Shown here: positions 47,536 through 56,089 of the stretch, piece by piece
How the letters are laid out: every line of letters starts with the position of its first letter
Numbering within the stretch: the first letter of the stretch is position 1
Assembly: GCF_003323745.1 (NCBI RefSeq)
Contig: NZ_QOIL01000021.1
Location: 1 to 64,000, forward strand
Reading direction: 5' to 3'
Length of the DNA stretch: 64,000 bases
From: Sphaerisporangium album
Lineage (GTDB): Bacteria; Actinomycetota; Actinomycetes; Streptosporangiales; Streptosporangiaceae
Translations under genes and position numbers: made by a program
Notes under the pieces: generated by a model
Seen by the model: the letters and a program-made list of their open reading frames with translations, nothing else
The model's database searches: none
Told to the model about the DNA's origin: nothing

Positions 47536-47647
47536 CGTAAATGCCGCCGCGGAGGCGGAAAAACCTTCGTCATGCAGGTGAAACGTGTGACGTTCCGGCC
47601 TCTCGCGTGCCCTGCTATCGCGTCGCCGTGGGATCTTGTAAAAGGTC

Positions 47648-47711
47648 TTGACCGGCATCGGCGGCCATTTTAGTGTGAGCACTCGACGGCCACATTGATA
47701 TCTATCGATGT
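47648..47711 (+). promoter_or_regulatory. Promoter and palindromic operator of the OPT/RiPP operon
   Basis: TTGACC (47648-47653), a 17-base spacer and TAGTGT (47671-47676), then the near-palindrome ACATTGATATCTATCGATGT (47692-47711), which would cover the transcription start. It resembles the sites before the aquaporin, CobW and ArsR2 genes, so an ArsR repressor is the likely ligand. Confidence 0.65.
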
Positions 47712-47740
47712 AGCGAATCGAATGAGATGGAGGGCGCTCT

Positions 47741-49441
47741 GTGGGAGGAAACGAGCGCACCGTCTCCCCCTCCTCGCCCGATTCCATCGACACCTCGAAT
47801 GAGACGTCGAAACCACACGACTGGCGCGAGTCGTACGTGTCCGCCACGCTCATCGGCCTGGCGATCGGTGTGCTGCTGTGCGTGCTCAACGTTCTGGTCC
47901 TGTTCAGGACGGGCACGTCGTTCGGCGGGTCGGCTCTGGTCGCCGCGCTGGGCGCCGCGTTGCTGCGGGTCACCGGCGCGTTGAGCTGGCAGGCGCTCTT
48001 CGTGGTCTTCTCCATCGCCTCCAGCGGCTACGTGGCAACCGCCGCGCTCGACACCGGCATCGGGGCCGTGGTGCTGGACGGCGGTGACCTGCCGGCCTGG
48101 GGGATCCTGGTGCTGCTGGCGATGGCCTCGAACGCCGTGGGGATCGGCCTCGGCGGGCTCGTCGCGCGGACGCTGGTGGTCGCCGAGAGCCTGCCCTATC
48201 CGACCCTGAAGCCGGCCATCACCTTGATGGCGTCGCTCAGCACCAGGGCGGGACAGGAGGGCAACCGGCTCGGCCGGACGCTGCCGGTGGCCGCGGCCGT
48301 GGGTGCCGCCTGCGCCCTGGGAGTGGCTCTGTGGGGCCATGAGGCCACGCCGGAGCTTTTCGGCTCGGGCACGCATGTGGCCCTGGCATTGTCGCCCCTG
48401 CTGTACGGGGTGGGTTTTCTCATCGGCCCGCGCGCGTGCGCGTGGCTGGCGGTCGGGTCGGCGTACACCGTCGTCGTGTGGTTCCTGCAGGACCGCTCGT
48501 CGGCCCAGCCCGCGGATTACACCGCCCATCTCTCCTATCCGTGGGTGCTCGCCGCAGGCGTCGGACTGATTCTCGGGTACTCCCTCGCCGCGATCGCGCG
48601 GGTGCGCGGCCCGCTGCTGCGGGCGCTCCGCGGCGACTTCGCGAACCGCCTGATCGGTGGCCATGCTCGCTGGTGGGCCGTGGCCGCCCTGGTCGTGCTG
48701 GCGCTGTTCGCGGCGCTGTATCCTCCGGTGCTCCGATATCTGGGATTCGGGGTGCTCGGTCTGGCGCTGCTGGTCGTGGTGACCGTGTTCCTCACCCGGG
48801 CCGGAGGGGAGATCGGCCTGGTGCCGCTGGCGCCGGCCCTCTACTTCAGTGTCGTGGTGTTCGCGGTGGCCGGGGCCGACTCGGCGACGGCGGTGCTCGT
48901 GGCGTCGACCATCTGTTGCGCCGCCATCGCGGCGGTGTACTTCACCTATTCGGCGAAGGTGGTGCACGATCGCCCGGAGACCCTGACAGAGCCGCCCAGG
49001 CGTTTGACGGGGTGGACGCAGCTCGTCGGCGGGCTGGCCGGCGCTGCGATCGGCGTGCTGGTGATCGCGGTCCTCACCCGCGCCGGCGTGATCGGCGGGG
49101 GCGCGTTCCCGGCCCCCGTCGCCACCGCGGTCCGGTTCGTGGACGCCACCGTTCGCGGTTCGTCGGACTACCCGGCCACCGTGGCCCTCGCCATGGCCAT
49201 CACGGGTCCGCTGGGGGTGGGGCTGGCCTTCACCTCGGCCATGCCCACGATGATCGGCCTCGGCGTCCTGCTGCCCCCGGCCTACTCGCTGACCCTCGCC
49301 GCCGGAGGGCTGACGCAGTGGCTGCTCACCCGCCGTAATCCCGGCCGGCGCAGCGCGACGGAGATCGTCGCCTCCGGTCTGATCATCGGGGAGGGCCTGA
49401 TCACCGTGGCGGTGCTCGTCGTGCGGGAGGTCCTGAGGTGA
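47741..49441 (+). CDS. OPT-family oligopeptide/metal-chelate transporter
   Basis: A 566-residue polytopic protein with about 14-16 membrane segments (SYVSATLIGLAIGVLLCVLN, GSALVAALGAALLRV, VAESLPYPTLKPAITLMA, FLTRAGGEIGLVPLAPALYF and others). The N-terminal YVSATLIGLAIGVLLCVLNVL and the SLPYPT segment are typical of bacterial OPT/YSL transporters, which carry peptides or metal-ligand complexes with protons. GTG 47741 follows an ArsR-type operator. The peptide gene and modifying enzymes follow on the same strand, so it most likely moves the mature product, its precursor pieces or a metalloid complex. Direction cannot be told. Confidence 0.82.
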   Translation: MGGNERTVSPSSPDSIDTSNETSKPHDWRESYVSATLIGLAIGVLLCVLNVLVLFRTGTSFGGSALVAALGAALLRVTGALSWQALFVVFSIASSGYVATAALDTGIGAVVLDGGDLPAWGILVLLAMASNAVGIGLGGLVARTLVVAESLPYPTLKPAITLMASLSTRAGQEGNRLGRTLPVAAAVGAACALGVALWGHEATPELFGSGTHVALALSPLLYGVGFLIGPRACAWLAVGSAYTVVVWFLQDRSSAQPADYTAHLSYPWVLAAGVGLILGYSLAAIARVRGPLLRALRGDFANRLIGGHARWWAVAALVVLALFAALYPPVLRYLGFGVLGLALLVVVTVFLTRAGGEIGLVPLAPALYFSVVVFAVAGADSATAVLVASTICCAAIAAVYFTYSAKVVHDRPETLTEPPRRLTGWTQLVGGLAGAAIGVLVIAVLTRAGVIGGGAFPAPVATAVRFVDATVRGSSDYPATVALAMAITGPLGVGLAFTSAMPTMIGLGVLLPPAYSLTLAAGGLTQWLLTRRNPGRRSATEIVASGLIIGEGLITVAVLVVREVLR

Positions 49442-49552
49442 TCCGGGACCTTCGCCAGGGGCGTGCGCCCCACCATCGACTCTCCCTTCCGCCTGGCGGT
49501 GGGGAGCGGGCCGGAGAGCGCGGCAGAGATCACGGCGGAGGAGGTGATACCT

Positions 49553-49687
49553 ATGATCGCGATTTCCATGATCGAAAGCGCCGATGTGTCCGAGAAGCAG
49601 CCCGACTGCTGCACCGCCATGCGCGGCCGGAAGAACCTCGACGTCCTGACCAGCGTGATGGTGGACGACCCGGACGGCTGCGACTGA
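49553..49687 (+). CDS. Candidate RiPP precursor peptide (44 residues, Cys-Cys)
   Basis: ATG 49553 has an excellent GGAGGAGG site eight bases upstream, which decides this start over the longer frame from GTG 49463. The peptide has an acidic N-terminal part (MIAISMIESADVSEK), a Cys19-Cys20 pair in PDCCTAMRGRK, and a C-terminal part ending DDPDGCD with Cys43. It lies between the transporter and a radical SAM/SPASM gene, the usual place for a modified-peptide precursor. I do not recognise the family. Charged leader-like start and few, clustered cysteines suggest the core is from about residue 17 on (inference). Confidence 0.65.
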   Translation: MIAISMIESADVSEKQPDCCTAMRGRKNLDVLTSVMVDDPDGCD

Positions 49688-49787
49688 CAGCCCCGGATGT
49701 ACCGAAGAACCCGTTCCACATGTGTGCCGCCTGCCGCGCTCTCCAATTCCCGGCAACTCCATGGACACCGTTTCTGGGAGAGACCCA

Positions 49788-51311
49788 ATGCTAGTCAGCC
49801 CGAACACCGTCACCTTCTCGGTGGCGCTCCCCGAAGGCACCCTGGACCCCGCTTACCTCGACGAGAGTGGCAAGGTCAGCGTCCTGGCCAACGCGGTGTC
49901 CGGATCCATGGACATCGTCACCCCCGCCGAGGTCGCCGCGCTCGAACGGCTGCGCGCGGGAGACGCCGTCGGAGTCGACGGCGAACTCCTGACCGGCCTG
50001 CTCGAACGCGGGTACGTCTGCACGGACGCGGCCGAGGAGGAGCACAGGTACCGCTCGATCGTCGACGGCTACTTCGAGGCGATCCAGCAGGCGCCGTTCC
50101 AGTTCATGTTCATTCCGTCGTACGTGTGCAACCTCGCCTGCCCGTACTGCTTCGAGGGCGAGCTGACCACCAAGAGCCCGCGCATGGACGAGGAGATGAT
50201 CGAGGCCGCGTTCGACGCGATCCCGATGATCCAGGACCTGCACGAGAACTCGGGCCCTCCGTACATCACGCTGTTCGGCGGGGAGCCGTTGCTTGACACG
50301 GCCTACCAGCGCGGCGCGGTCGAGCAGATCCTGCGCGGGTCGTACGACCGTGGCTACCCGGTCACGGCGATCACCAACGGCGTGGCGCTAGACACGTACG
50401 TGCCGATGCTGTTGCGGTACGGCTGCGAGGAGGTCCAGGTCAGCCTGGACGGTACCCCCGAGATCCACGACAGCCGCCGCGTCTTCCGCAATGGAAAGCC
50501 GACCTTCGAGCTCATCGAGCGCGGCATCGACGTGGCCGCCGAGGCGGGCCTGCGGGTGCTGATCCGGGTGCTGGTCGACGAGCACAGCGTGGAATCCATG
50601 CCGCGCTTCGCCGAGTTCGCGCAGGCCAAGGGGTGGATCGACCATCCGAAGATCCGGCTGTTCAACGGCTTCACCAAGGCGACGACCTTCCTGTACGTGA
50701 CGCCCGACCATCCGGAGGAGAAGCGCCGGCGCATGGTCAGGGGCGACGTGAAGCCCGGACTCCAGGACGCCTTCTTCCAGATGCTGAAGGCCAACCCGCT
50801 GGTCGACCGGATGCTCAGGCCGGACCCGGCCCGGATCCGGGCGGCTGTCCTCGAAGGCGACCGGGTGCGGCCCAACTTGCAGGGATGCAGCGCGGGTACC
50901 AGCGTCGTCGCCTTCGACCCCAACGGCAGGGTCTATGGCTGCCCGGAGACCGTGGGGCGCCCGCAGCACTCGTGCGGGACGTTCTTCCCCGAGTTCCGCT
51001 ACGCGGGCGGCTACCGCGACCCCTGGCGGCACCGCCACGTGGACACCGTGCCCATGTGTCGCGAGTGCAACGTCAAGCTGTTCTGCGGGGGCGGTGGCTG
51101 CCCCATCAAGGCGTGGGCGGCCAGTGGCGGCGACTTCAACACGTGCTTCTGCCCGAAGGTGTCCAGCATCAGGACGCGGGTCGAGACCGAGCTTTCCTAC
51201 CTGCTGCCGATGGCTCTGCGCCAGCGGCGGGACCAGGTCACGAGATCCGAAGGAGAAGAGGGAACGTGGGAGCAGATGACGCGCGTGGGTTCATTTCCCT
51301 GGATGAGCTGA
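49788..51311 (+). CDS. Radical SAM/SPASM peptide maturase
   Basis: A 507-residue enzyme. The N-terminal ~90 residues look like a small winged helix (PqqD/RRE-like: VTPAEVAALERLRAGDAVGV, LTGLLERGYV) that could bind the peptide leader. The radical SAM core has CNLACPYC (CxxxCxxC) for the 4Fe-4S cluster, LFGGEPLL, and SLDGTPEIHDSRR. The C-terminal SPASM region holds many cysteines (GCSAGTSVVAFDPNGRVYGC, CRECNVKLFCGGGGC, CFC) for auxiliary clusters. Such enzymes make thioether, C-C or other bonds in ribosomal peptides. ATG 49788 follows GGGAGA; the end overlaps the methyltransferase start by 46 bases. Confidence 0.87.
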   Translation: MLVSPNTVTFSVALPEGTLDPAYLDESGKVSVLANAVSGSMDIVTPAEVAALERLRAGDAVGVDGELLTGLLERGYVCTDAAEEEHRYRSIVDGYFEAIQQAPFQFMFIPSYVCNLACPYCFEGELTTKSPRMDEEMIEAAFDAIPMIQDLHENSGPPYITLFGGEPLLDTAYQRGAVEQILRGSYDRGYPVTAITNGVALDTYVPMLLRYGCEEVQVSLDGTPEIHDSRRVFRNGKPTFELIERGIDVAAEAGLRVLIRVLVDEHSVESMPRFAEFAQAKGWIDHPKIRLFNGFTKATTFLYVTPDHPEEKRRRMVRGDVKPGLQDAFFQMLKANPLVDRMLRPDPARIRAAVLEGDRVRPNLQGCSAGTSVVAFDPNGRVYGCPETVGRPQHSCGTFFPEFRYAGGYRDPWRHRHVDTVPMCRECNVKLFCGGGGCPIKAWAASGGDFNTCFCPKVSSIRTRVETELSYLLPMALRQRRDQVTRSEGEEGTWEQMTRVGSFPWMS

Positions 51312-52159
51312 TCCGGCCACGGACCGTCGCCGAGCCGGATGCCTGCGGGTGTGCCCCGGAGTCCGCGGATCAGGCGGCCGGGTGCTGCGCGCCCACGCCC
51401 GCCGCCGCGTTCGTGCCCGTCGAGACGCATGTCAAGCAACGCTATGACGCGCTAGCGGTGCAGGGCGCGAGCACGCTGTGCTGCTCTCCCACCTCGGTGT
51501 ACACACCCGAGGAACTGGCCGCGGTTCCCGAGTGGGTCCTGGAGCTGTCCAGCGGCTGCGGTTCGCCGATGAACGCGATCGCTCTGCGGCCGGGCCAGAC
51601 GGTCGTGGACTTCGGCTGCGGCGCCGGGCTGGATCTGCTGATCGCCGCGCGCAGGGTGGGCGAGACGGGCCGGGTCATCGGGGTCGACGCGTCGATGCAG
51701 ATGGTCAGAACGGCACGCCGCGCGGCCAGGGAAATGGGGCTGTCCAACGTCGACGTGCGCGTCGGCGACATCCGCCGGCCGCCGGTGCGCGAGGCCACCG
51801 TGGACGTGGTGATGAGCAACTGCGTCCTCGGCATGTTCCCGGACAAGCAGGAGGTGCTGAGGGCCGTTGCCGGGGTCCTGCGCCCGGGCGGCGTCGCCGT
51901 GATCTCCGACGTCGTCTACTCCGACGGCGGCCCGCCCCCGCCGGACGTGGCGGTCGGCGAGTCGGCTGGGGCCGAGGACTTCGCCAGATGCGTGGTCGGC
52001 ATGACCGAAAGCCAGTACCGGGACCTGGTCCTCGGCGCGGGGTTCGGGCGTGTGGAGATGCGCAGCGACGGGCTCGTTCCCTACCGGGACGGCGCGGAGG
52101 TCACCAGCGCGATGATCTTCGCCTACCGGGACGACAGCCCCGCGCAACCGTGCTGCTGA
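51266..52159 (+). CDS. ArsM-like SAM-dependent methyltransferase
   Basis: A 297-residue class I methyltransferase with VVDFGCGAGLDLLIAARRVG for SAM. It retains cysteine positions known from arsenite methyltransferase ArsM: LCCSP, LSSGCGSP, MSNCVLGMFPDK and ARCVVGMT. Extra cysteine motifs lie at the N terminus (ACGCAPE, GCCAP) and at the very C terminus (CC), unlike ordinary ArsM. GTG 51266 follows AGGAG and overlaps the radical SAM gene, giving tight coupling. Either it methylates arsenic on the product or it is an ArsM-derived peptide methyltransferase. The conserved cysteines favour binding of trivalent arsenic, but this is inference. Confidence 0.82.
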   Translation: MGADDARGFISLDELIRPRTVAEPDACGCAPESADQAAGCCAPTPAAAFVPVETHVKQRYDALAVQGASTLCCSPTSVYTPEELAAVPEWVLELSSGCGSPMNAIALRPGQTVVDFGCGAGLDLLIAARRVGETGRVIGVDASMQMVRTARRAAREMGLSNVDVRVGDIRRPPVREATVDVVMSNCVLGMFPDKQEVLRAVAGVLRPGGVAVISDVVYSDGGPPPPDVAVGESAGAEDFARCVVGMTESQYRDLVLGAGFGRVEMRSDGLVPYRDGAEVTSAMIFAYRDDSPAQPCC

Positions 52160-53529
52160 CCGACGGCTCGCCCGCGGCCTTCCGGGTCGCGGGTCTACGC
52201 GCCGCCGACTACGCGGAGATCCGTGTCGAACGGGCCCGGATGACCGACCTGGTGTGGCGCGGCGACGGCCTGGAAAGCAGCGTGACCAGCCGGGACGAGG
52301 GCTGCTGCGCCCGGGTGATCGGCCCGGCCGGGTCCTCGTTCGCGTCGTCCACCGTGCTGGACGCGGCGGCGGTGCTGCGCCGGGCCAAACGCGACGCCTC
52401 CGCGCTGGGTGCCGCGACGGGACGCCTCGCCGGACACCGGCCCTACCGGGAAGAACCCGTCGTGGAGTTCGGCGAGCCGGCGGAGCGGGTCGGCGTGGCG
52501 GAGAAGACCGAACTGCTCGGTTCCTACCACGCGATGGCATTGGCCGCGCACCCGTCCGTCACCGGGGCGCTGGTCTACTACCGGGAACGCGTGGCGGACG
52601 TCGAGCTCGTCACCAGCGAGGGAACCGGCATCGGCTACCGGCGCAGGGACCTGACCCTGCAGATCACGGTCTACGCCGACGGAGGCGCCGCGCGGACCGC
52701 GGGGTCGGTGTCCGTGGGCAGCGGCGGCGACTTCTCCGTGGTGCGCGACCTCGCCGCCCGCGTGGAGTCGGCCGTCGCGACCGCCGTGGACCTGCGCGAC
52801 GCGCCCGTCCTCGAAGCCGGGACCTACGACGTCGTCTGCGACGGCCCGCTGTCCGGCATCTGGGCGCACGAGACGATCGGGCACCTGGCCGAGGCCGACC
52901 ATCATCTCGGGGACGCCGGCCTGCAGCGGTCGCTGGCCGCCGGCTGCAGGCTCGGCCCGCCCGTCCTCACCATCACCGATCACCCGGGACGGCCGGGCGC
53001 GCGGGGGTTCGTCCCCGTGGACGACGAGGGAACCGGTGGAGAGCCGGTCGCCCTGCTGCGCGAGGGAGTCGTGGCCCGTCCCCGGCTGCACGACCGCTCG
53101 ACCGCCGCGGCCTTCGGTGAGACGCCCACCGGGAACGCGCGCGCCCTGAGCTTCCGCCACCCGCCGCTGCCCCGGCTGCGGACCATCGCGATCGCCCCGG
53201 GTGCCGCGTCCGAAGAGGAACTGATCGGCGGAGTGGGCCGCGGGCTGCTGGCGCGCGGCGTCCTCGGCGGCCAAACCGACCGGGCCGGGTTCACGTTCAT
53301 GCCGGCCGAATGCCGGGAGATCCGTGACGGTGAGGTCGGCCGGCTGGTCAGAGGCGTGGTGCTGTCCGGAGAGGTGCTCGGCGCCTTCGAGGCCATCGAC
53401 GCGGTCGGCGGGGAGCAGTGGCGCGGCGACACCTCGGCGAGCTGCGGCAAGCAGGGGCAGCATCCCTTGCCGGTCAGCTCCTGGGCGCCTCCGCTCCGGT
53501 TGCGAGGTATACGTGTCCACCCTGGCTGA
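52150..53529 (+). CDS. tldD: TldD-family metalloprotease
   Basis: A 459-residue protease subunit with the TldD zinc motif HETIGHLAEAD (His240, Glu241, His245). GTG 52150 overlaps the methyltransferase stop by 10 bases. TldD works with TldE (next gene) as a heterodimer that threads and cuts peptides after modification; it matures microcin B17 and removes RiPP leaders elsewhere. It has a GCC motif near the N terminus (RDEGCCARV) and an unusual C-terminal tail (SCGKQGQHPLPVSSWAPPLR). In a cluster with a candidate precursor, leader removal is the likely job. Confidence 0.87.
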   Translation: MLLTDGSPAAFRVAGLRAADYAEIRVERARMTDLVWRGDGLESSVTSRDEGCCARVIGPAGSSFASSTVLDAAAVLRRAKRDASALGAATGRLAGHRPYREEPVVEFGEPAERVGVAEKTELLGSYHAMALAAHPSVTGALVYYRERVADVELVTSEGTGIGYRRRDLTLQITVYADGGAARTAGSVSVGSGGDFSVVRDLAARVESAVATAVDLRDAPVLEAGTYDVVCDGPLSGIWAHETIGHLAEADHHLGDAGLQRSLAAGCRLGPPVLTITDHPGRPGARGFVPVDDEGTGGEPVALLREGVVARPRLHDRSTAAAFGETPTGNARALSFRHPPLPRLRTIAIAPGAASEEELIGGVGRGLLARGVLGGQTDRAGFTFMPAECREIRDGEVGRLVRGVVLSGEVLGAFEAIDAVGGEQWRGDTSASCGKQGQHPLPVSSWAPPLRLRGIRVHPG

Positions 53530-54850
53530 GGGGGTGGAACGGATCGGCGAGGCCGTCGCGGCGCACGCCGAGCGCTGGGTAGTGCTCGGCGTCGAGCGCG
53601 ACGACACCGTGGTGGAGGTCGGCTCGGGTGTCCCGGACGCGGTCAGGTCGTCCCATGAGACCGCGCTGTGCCTGCGCGTGTACCGCGACGGCAGGGTGGG
53701 CACCGCCTGCACGACGCGTCCCGGCGACGTGGAGGAACTGGTCGGCGATGCGGTGCGGAACGCGGCGCACGGGCCCCCCGCGCCCACGGATATCGCCCCG
53801 CCCGGCTTCGCGCCACCCGCAATGCCCGCCACCGTCTTCGACGGCGACGTGCGATCCGTTCGTCTGCTCGCCGAGCGATTGGGAGCGCTGCAACACGCCG
53901 TGGGGCTGATGGTGCACGGCACGGTCACGAGGACCGAGCAAACGGTCCACCGCGCGGCTCCGGAGGGACGGACGGAGACCGGCGACGGCTTCTTCCACAT
54001 CGCCGCCTTGGCCGAAGGCGCCGTCGCGCAGTTGCCCTGGACCGGTTGGACCCGCTCTGCGACGCTGCCGGCCGCGCTCACCGCGTGGTTGCGCGCGGCG
54101 GCCGAGTGGGATGGACTGCCGTCCGCCGAGGCGCCGCAGCGGGGTCACGATGTGCTGCTGGCGCCCTCGGCGGTGCACACCCTGCTCACTCCGCTGGTCA
54201 CCGCGCTGAGCGGCACCGCCGTCACGGCCGGCCGGTCCTTCGCCGCCGGGCGCCTGGGGGAGCGCCTCCTGCACCCCTCGATCAGCCTGTGCGACCACCC
54301 CTCCGCGGACGGAGACGGAGACGCGGAGGGAACGGGAGGGCTGGCCTGGCCGGTCGGCGACGACGACGGCGTGCCCTGCGCCGGGCTGACGCTGGTCGAC
54401 CGAGGCGTCCCGGTCGGGATCTACCACAGCCGCCGGACGGCGGCCGCGTGCGGGGAGGCGCCCACCGGGCACGGTTTCCGTGGGAACGCGCTGCGCCGCA
54501 CGGTGCTGAAACCGGTGACACCAGTGCTGAACGGGGCCACGCTGTCCGCCGGACCCGCCGACACCGGCTCCTTCGACGAATTGCTCGGCGGCGTGCGCGA
54601 GGGGGTGCTGATCGAATCGCTCATGGGCGGCCAGCAGCGCGCCGGGTCGTCCCCGGTCGTCGAGGCCAGGGTGCGGCTCGGCTTCCTGATCAGGAACGGC
54701 CGGGTGGCCGGCGTCCTGCGTCCGTATCCGATCGCCCTGGACCTGCGCGAAGTGCTCGGCACCCGCTTCCGCGCGGCCGGCGACCGCCCATGGGCCGTGA
54801 GCCGTGTCTGGACGGGCCGACTGCCGTTCGTGCTGGCCGGCGGAGCATGA
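53513..54850 (+). CDS. tldE: TldE/PmbA-family partner of TldD
   Basis: A 445-residue protein of the TldE (PmbA) side: it lacks the HExxxH motif but shares the fold, with GLTLVDRGVPVGIYHSRRTA, GHGFRGNALRRTVLKPVTP and FDELLGGVREGVLIESLMGG near the end. GTG 53513, with GAGG upstream, overlaps the TldD stop by 17 bases. It would pair with TldD to form the peptide chamber. Confidence 0.85.
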   Translation: MSTLAEGVERIGEAVAAHAERWVVLGVERDDTVVEVGSGVPDAVRSSHETALCLRVYRDGRVGTACTTRPGDVEELVGDAVRNAAHGPPAPTDIAPPGFAPPAMPATVFDGDVRSVRLLAERLGALQHAVGLMVHGTVTRTEQTVHRAAPEGRTETGDGFFHIAALAEGAVAQLPWTGWTRSATLPAALTAWLRAAAEWDGLPSAEAPQRGHDVLLAPSAVHTLLTPLVTALSGTAVTAGRSFAAGRLGERLLHPSISLCDHPSADGDGDAEGTGGLAWPVGDDDGVPCAGLTLVDRGVPVGIYHSRRTAAACGEAPTGHGFRGNALRRTVLKPVTPVLNGATLSAGPADTGSFDELLGGVREGVLIESLMGGQQRAGSSPVVEARVRLGFLIRNGRVAGVLRPYPIALDLREVLGTRFRAAGDRPWAVSRVWTGRLPFVLAGGA

Positions 54851-54865
54851 GGCGAGGAGGGACCG

Positions 54866-56089
54866 ATGTATGACGTCATCGTGGTCGGTGGCGGCGTGAC
54901 CGGTGCCGCGAGCGCCGCCCTGCTGGCTCGGCAAGGTCTGCGGGTCATGCTCTGCGACCGCACCGGCCTGCCCGCGCCCGCCGTTTCCACCCACTTCTTC
55001 GGCCCCTCCGTGCTGTCCTTCCTGCACGGCCTCGGGGTGCTGGACGAGGTGCTCGCGACCGGGGCGCCACCGCTGCGGCGCTGGCATCTGGAGGTCGAGG
55101 GCGGCTACTACGGGGCGCCCATGCTGCCCCGCTCGCCGTACCACTACAACCTGTGCGTGCGCCGCGAGACGCTGAGCGCGATCCTGCTGCGCGCCGCGAG
55201 CCGGCACGGAGCCGAGATCAGGGAACGCAGCCCGGTCCGGTCGCTGCGCCGGGACGGCGACCAGGTCACCGGGGTGGAGGGGGACGGCTGGTCGGAGAAG
55301 GCCAGGATCGTCGTCGGCGCCGACGGACGCGGGTCCCAGGTCGCCCGCCGGACCGGGGCCGCCACCACCTTCGACGCCGGGGTCATGCGCTGCACCTTCC
55401 ACGCCTACTGGGAAGGCGTCGTCCCGTTGCCCGCGCCGGCCCTGGAGCTGTGGCACGACGGCGGGCACGTGCTCCAGGTCGGCCCGTGCGACGGCGGCCG
55501 CTGGGTGGTGATGCTGTCCGCCCCCATCGAGCAGTACGACATGCTCCGCAGCGGCGCGAGCACCGGGTACGAAGCCCGGCTCCGTGCGATCCCCGCCATG
55601 GCCGACCGGCTGCGCGGCGCGCGCCGGGTCTCGCCCGTGTACGGGTCCAAGACCCTGCGCAACTTCCATCGCGATCCCGCGGGGCCAGGGTGGCGCCTGG
55701 CCGGTGACGCCTACTGCCACAAGGATCCGCTGTTCGGCGCAGGTATCGCCGACGGGTGCGCGGCGGCGCGGGCCCTGGCCGACACGATGCCGCCCGACGG
55801 CGACTCGCGGGAGGCGCGGGAGAGCTACGCGGCAGCCCTGGACGACCACGTGGGACAGAAAGTCCGCACAGGCCTGGCGGGACTGCGTGTCGACCCGCCC
55901 CAGCCTGGCCAGCTCGCCTGGATCCGCGGAGTGCTCGCCCACCCCGGCCTGGCCCTGGAGATGGCCCGCCGCTGCTCGGAGCTGTTCGCCGGGCTGCCGG
56001 AGGACCGCCGGGCCTTTTGGCAGCGGGTCGCCGACGGCGCCGCCGACATTCTGGACCTGCCGCCCGCGGCCCGGGTGGACCCGTCGTGA
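54866..56089 (+). CDS. FAD-dependent oxidoreductase (monooxygenase/geranylgeranyl-reductase type)
   Basis: A 407-residue flavoprotein of the PHBH/GGR fold: N-terminal VIVVGGGVTGAASAALLARQG, middle VVGADGRGSQVARRTGA, and C-terminal WRLAGDAYCHKDPLFGAGIADG (GD motif that contacts FAD). ATG 54866 follows GAGGAGGG 15 bases after tldE; the stop overlaps the peptidase start (GTGA). It could hydroxylate, dehydrogenate or halogenate the peptide; no lysine/WxWxIP halogenase motif is seen, so halogenation is unlikely. Confidence 0.85.
   Translation: MYDVIVVGGGVTGAASAALLARQGLRVMLCDRTGLPAPAVSTHFFGPSVLSFLHGLGVLDEVLATGAPPLRRWHLEVEGGYYGAPMLPRSPYHYNLCVRRETLSAILLRAASRHGAEIRERSPVRSLRRDGDQVTGVEGDGWSEKARIVVGADGRGSQVARRTGAATTFDAGVMRCTFHAYWEGVVPLPAPALELWHDGGHVLQVGPCDGGRWVVMLSAPIEQYDMLRSGASTGYEARLRAIPAMADRLRGARRVSPVYGSKTLRNFHRDPAGPGWRLAGDAYCHKDPLFGAGIADGCAAARALADTMPPDGDSREARESYAAALDDHVGQKVRTGLAGLRVDPPQPGQLAWIRGVLAHPGLALEMARRCSELFAGLPEDRRAFWQRVADGAADILDLPPAARVDPS

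Noticed and set aside
49463-49552. N-terminal extension of the peptide gene from GTG 49463
   Set aside because: The ribosome site before it is weaker than the GGAGGAGG before ATG 49553; kept as an alternative only.
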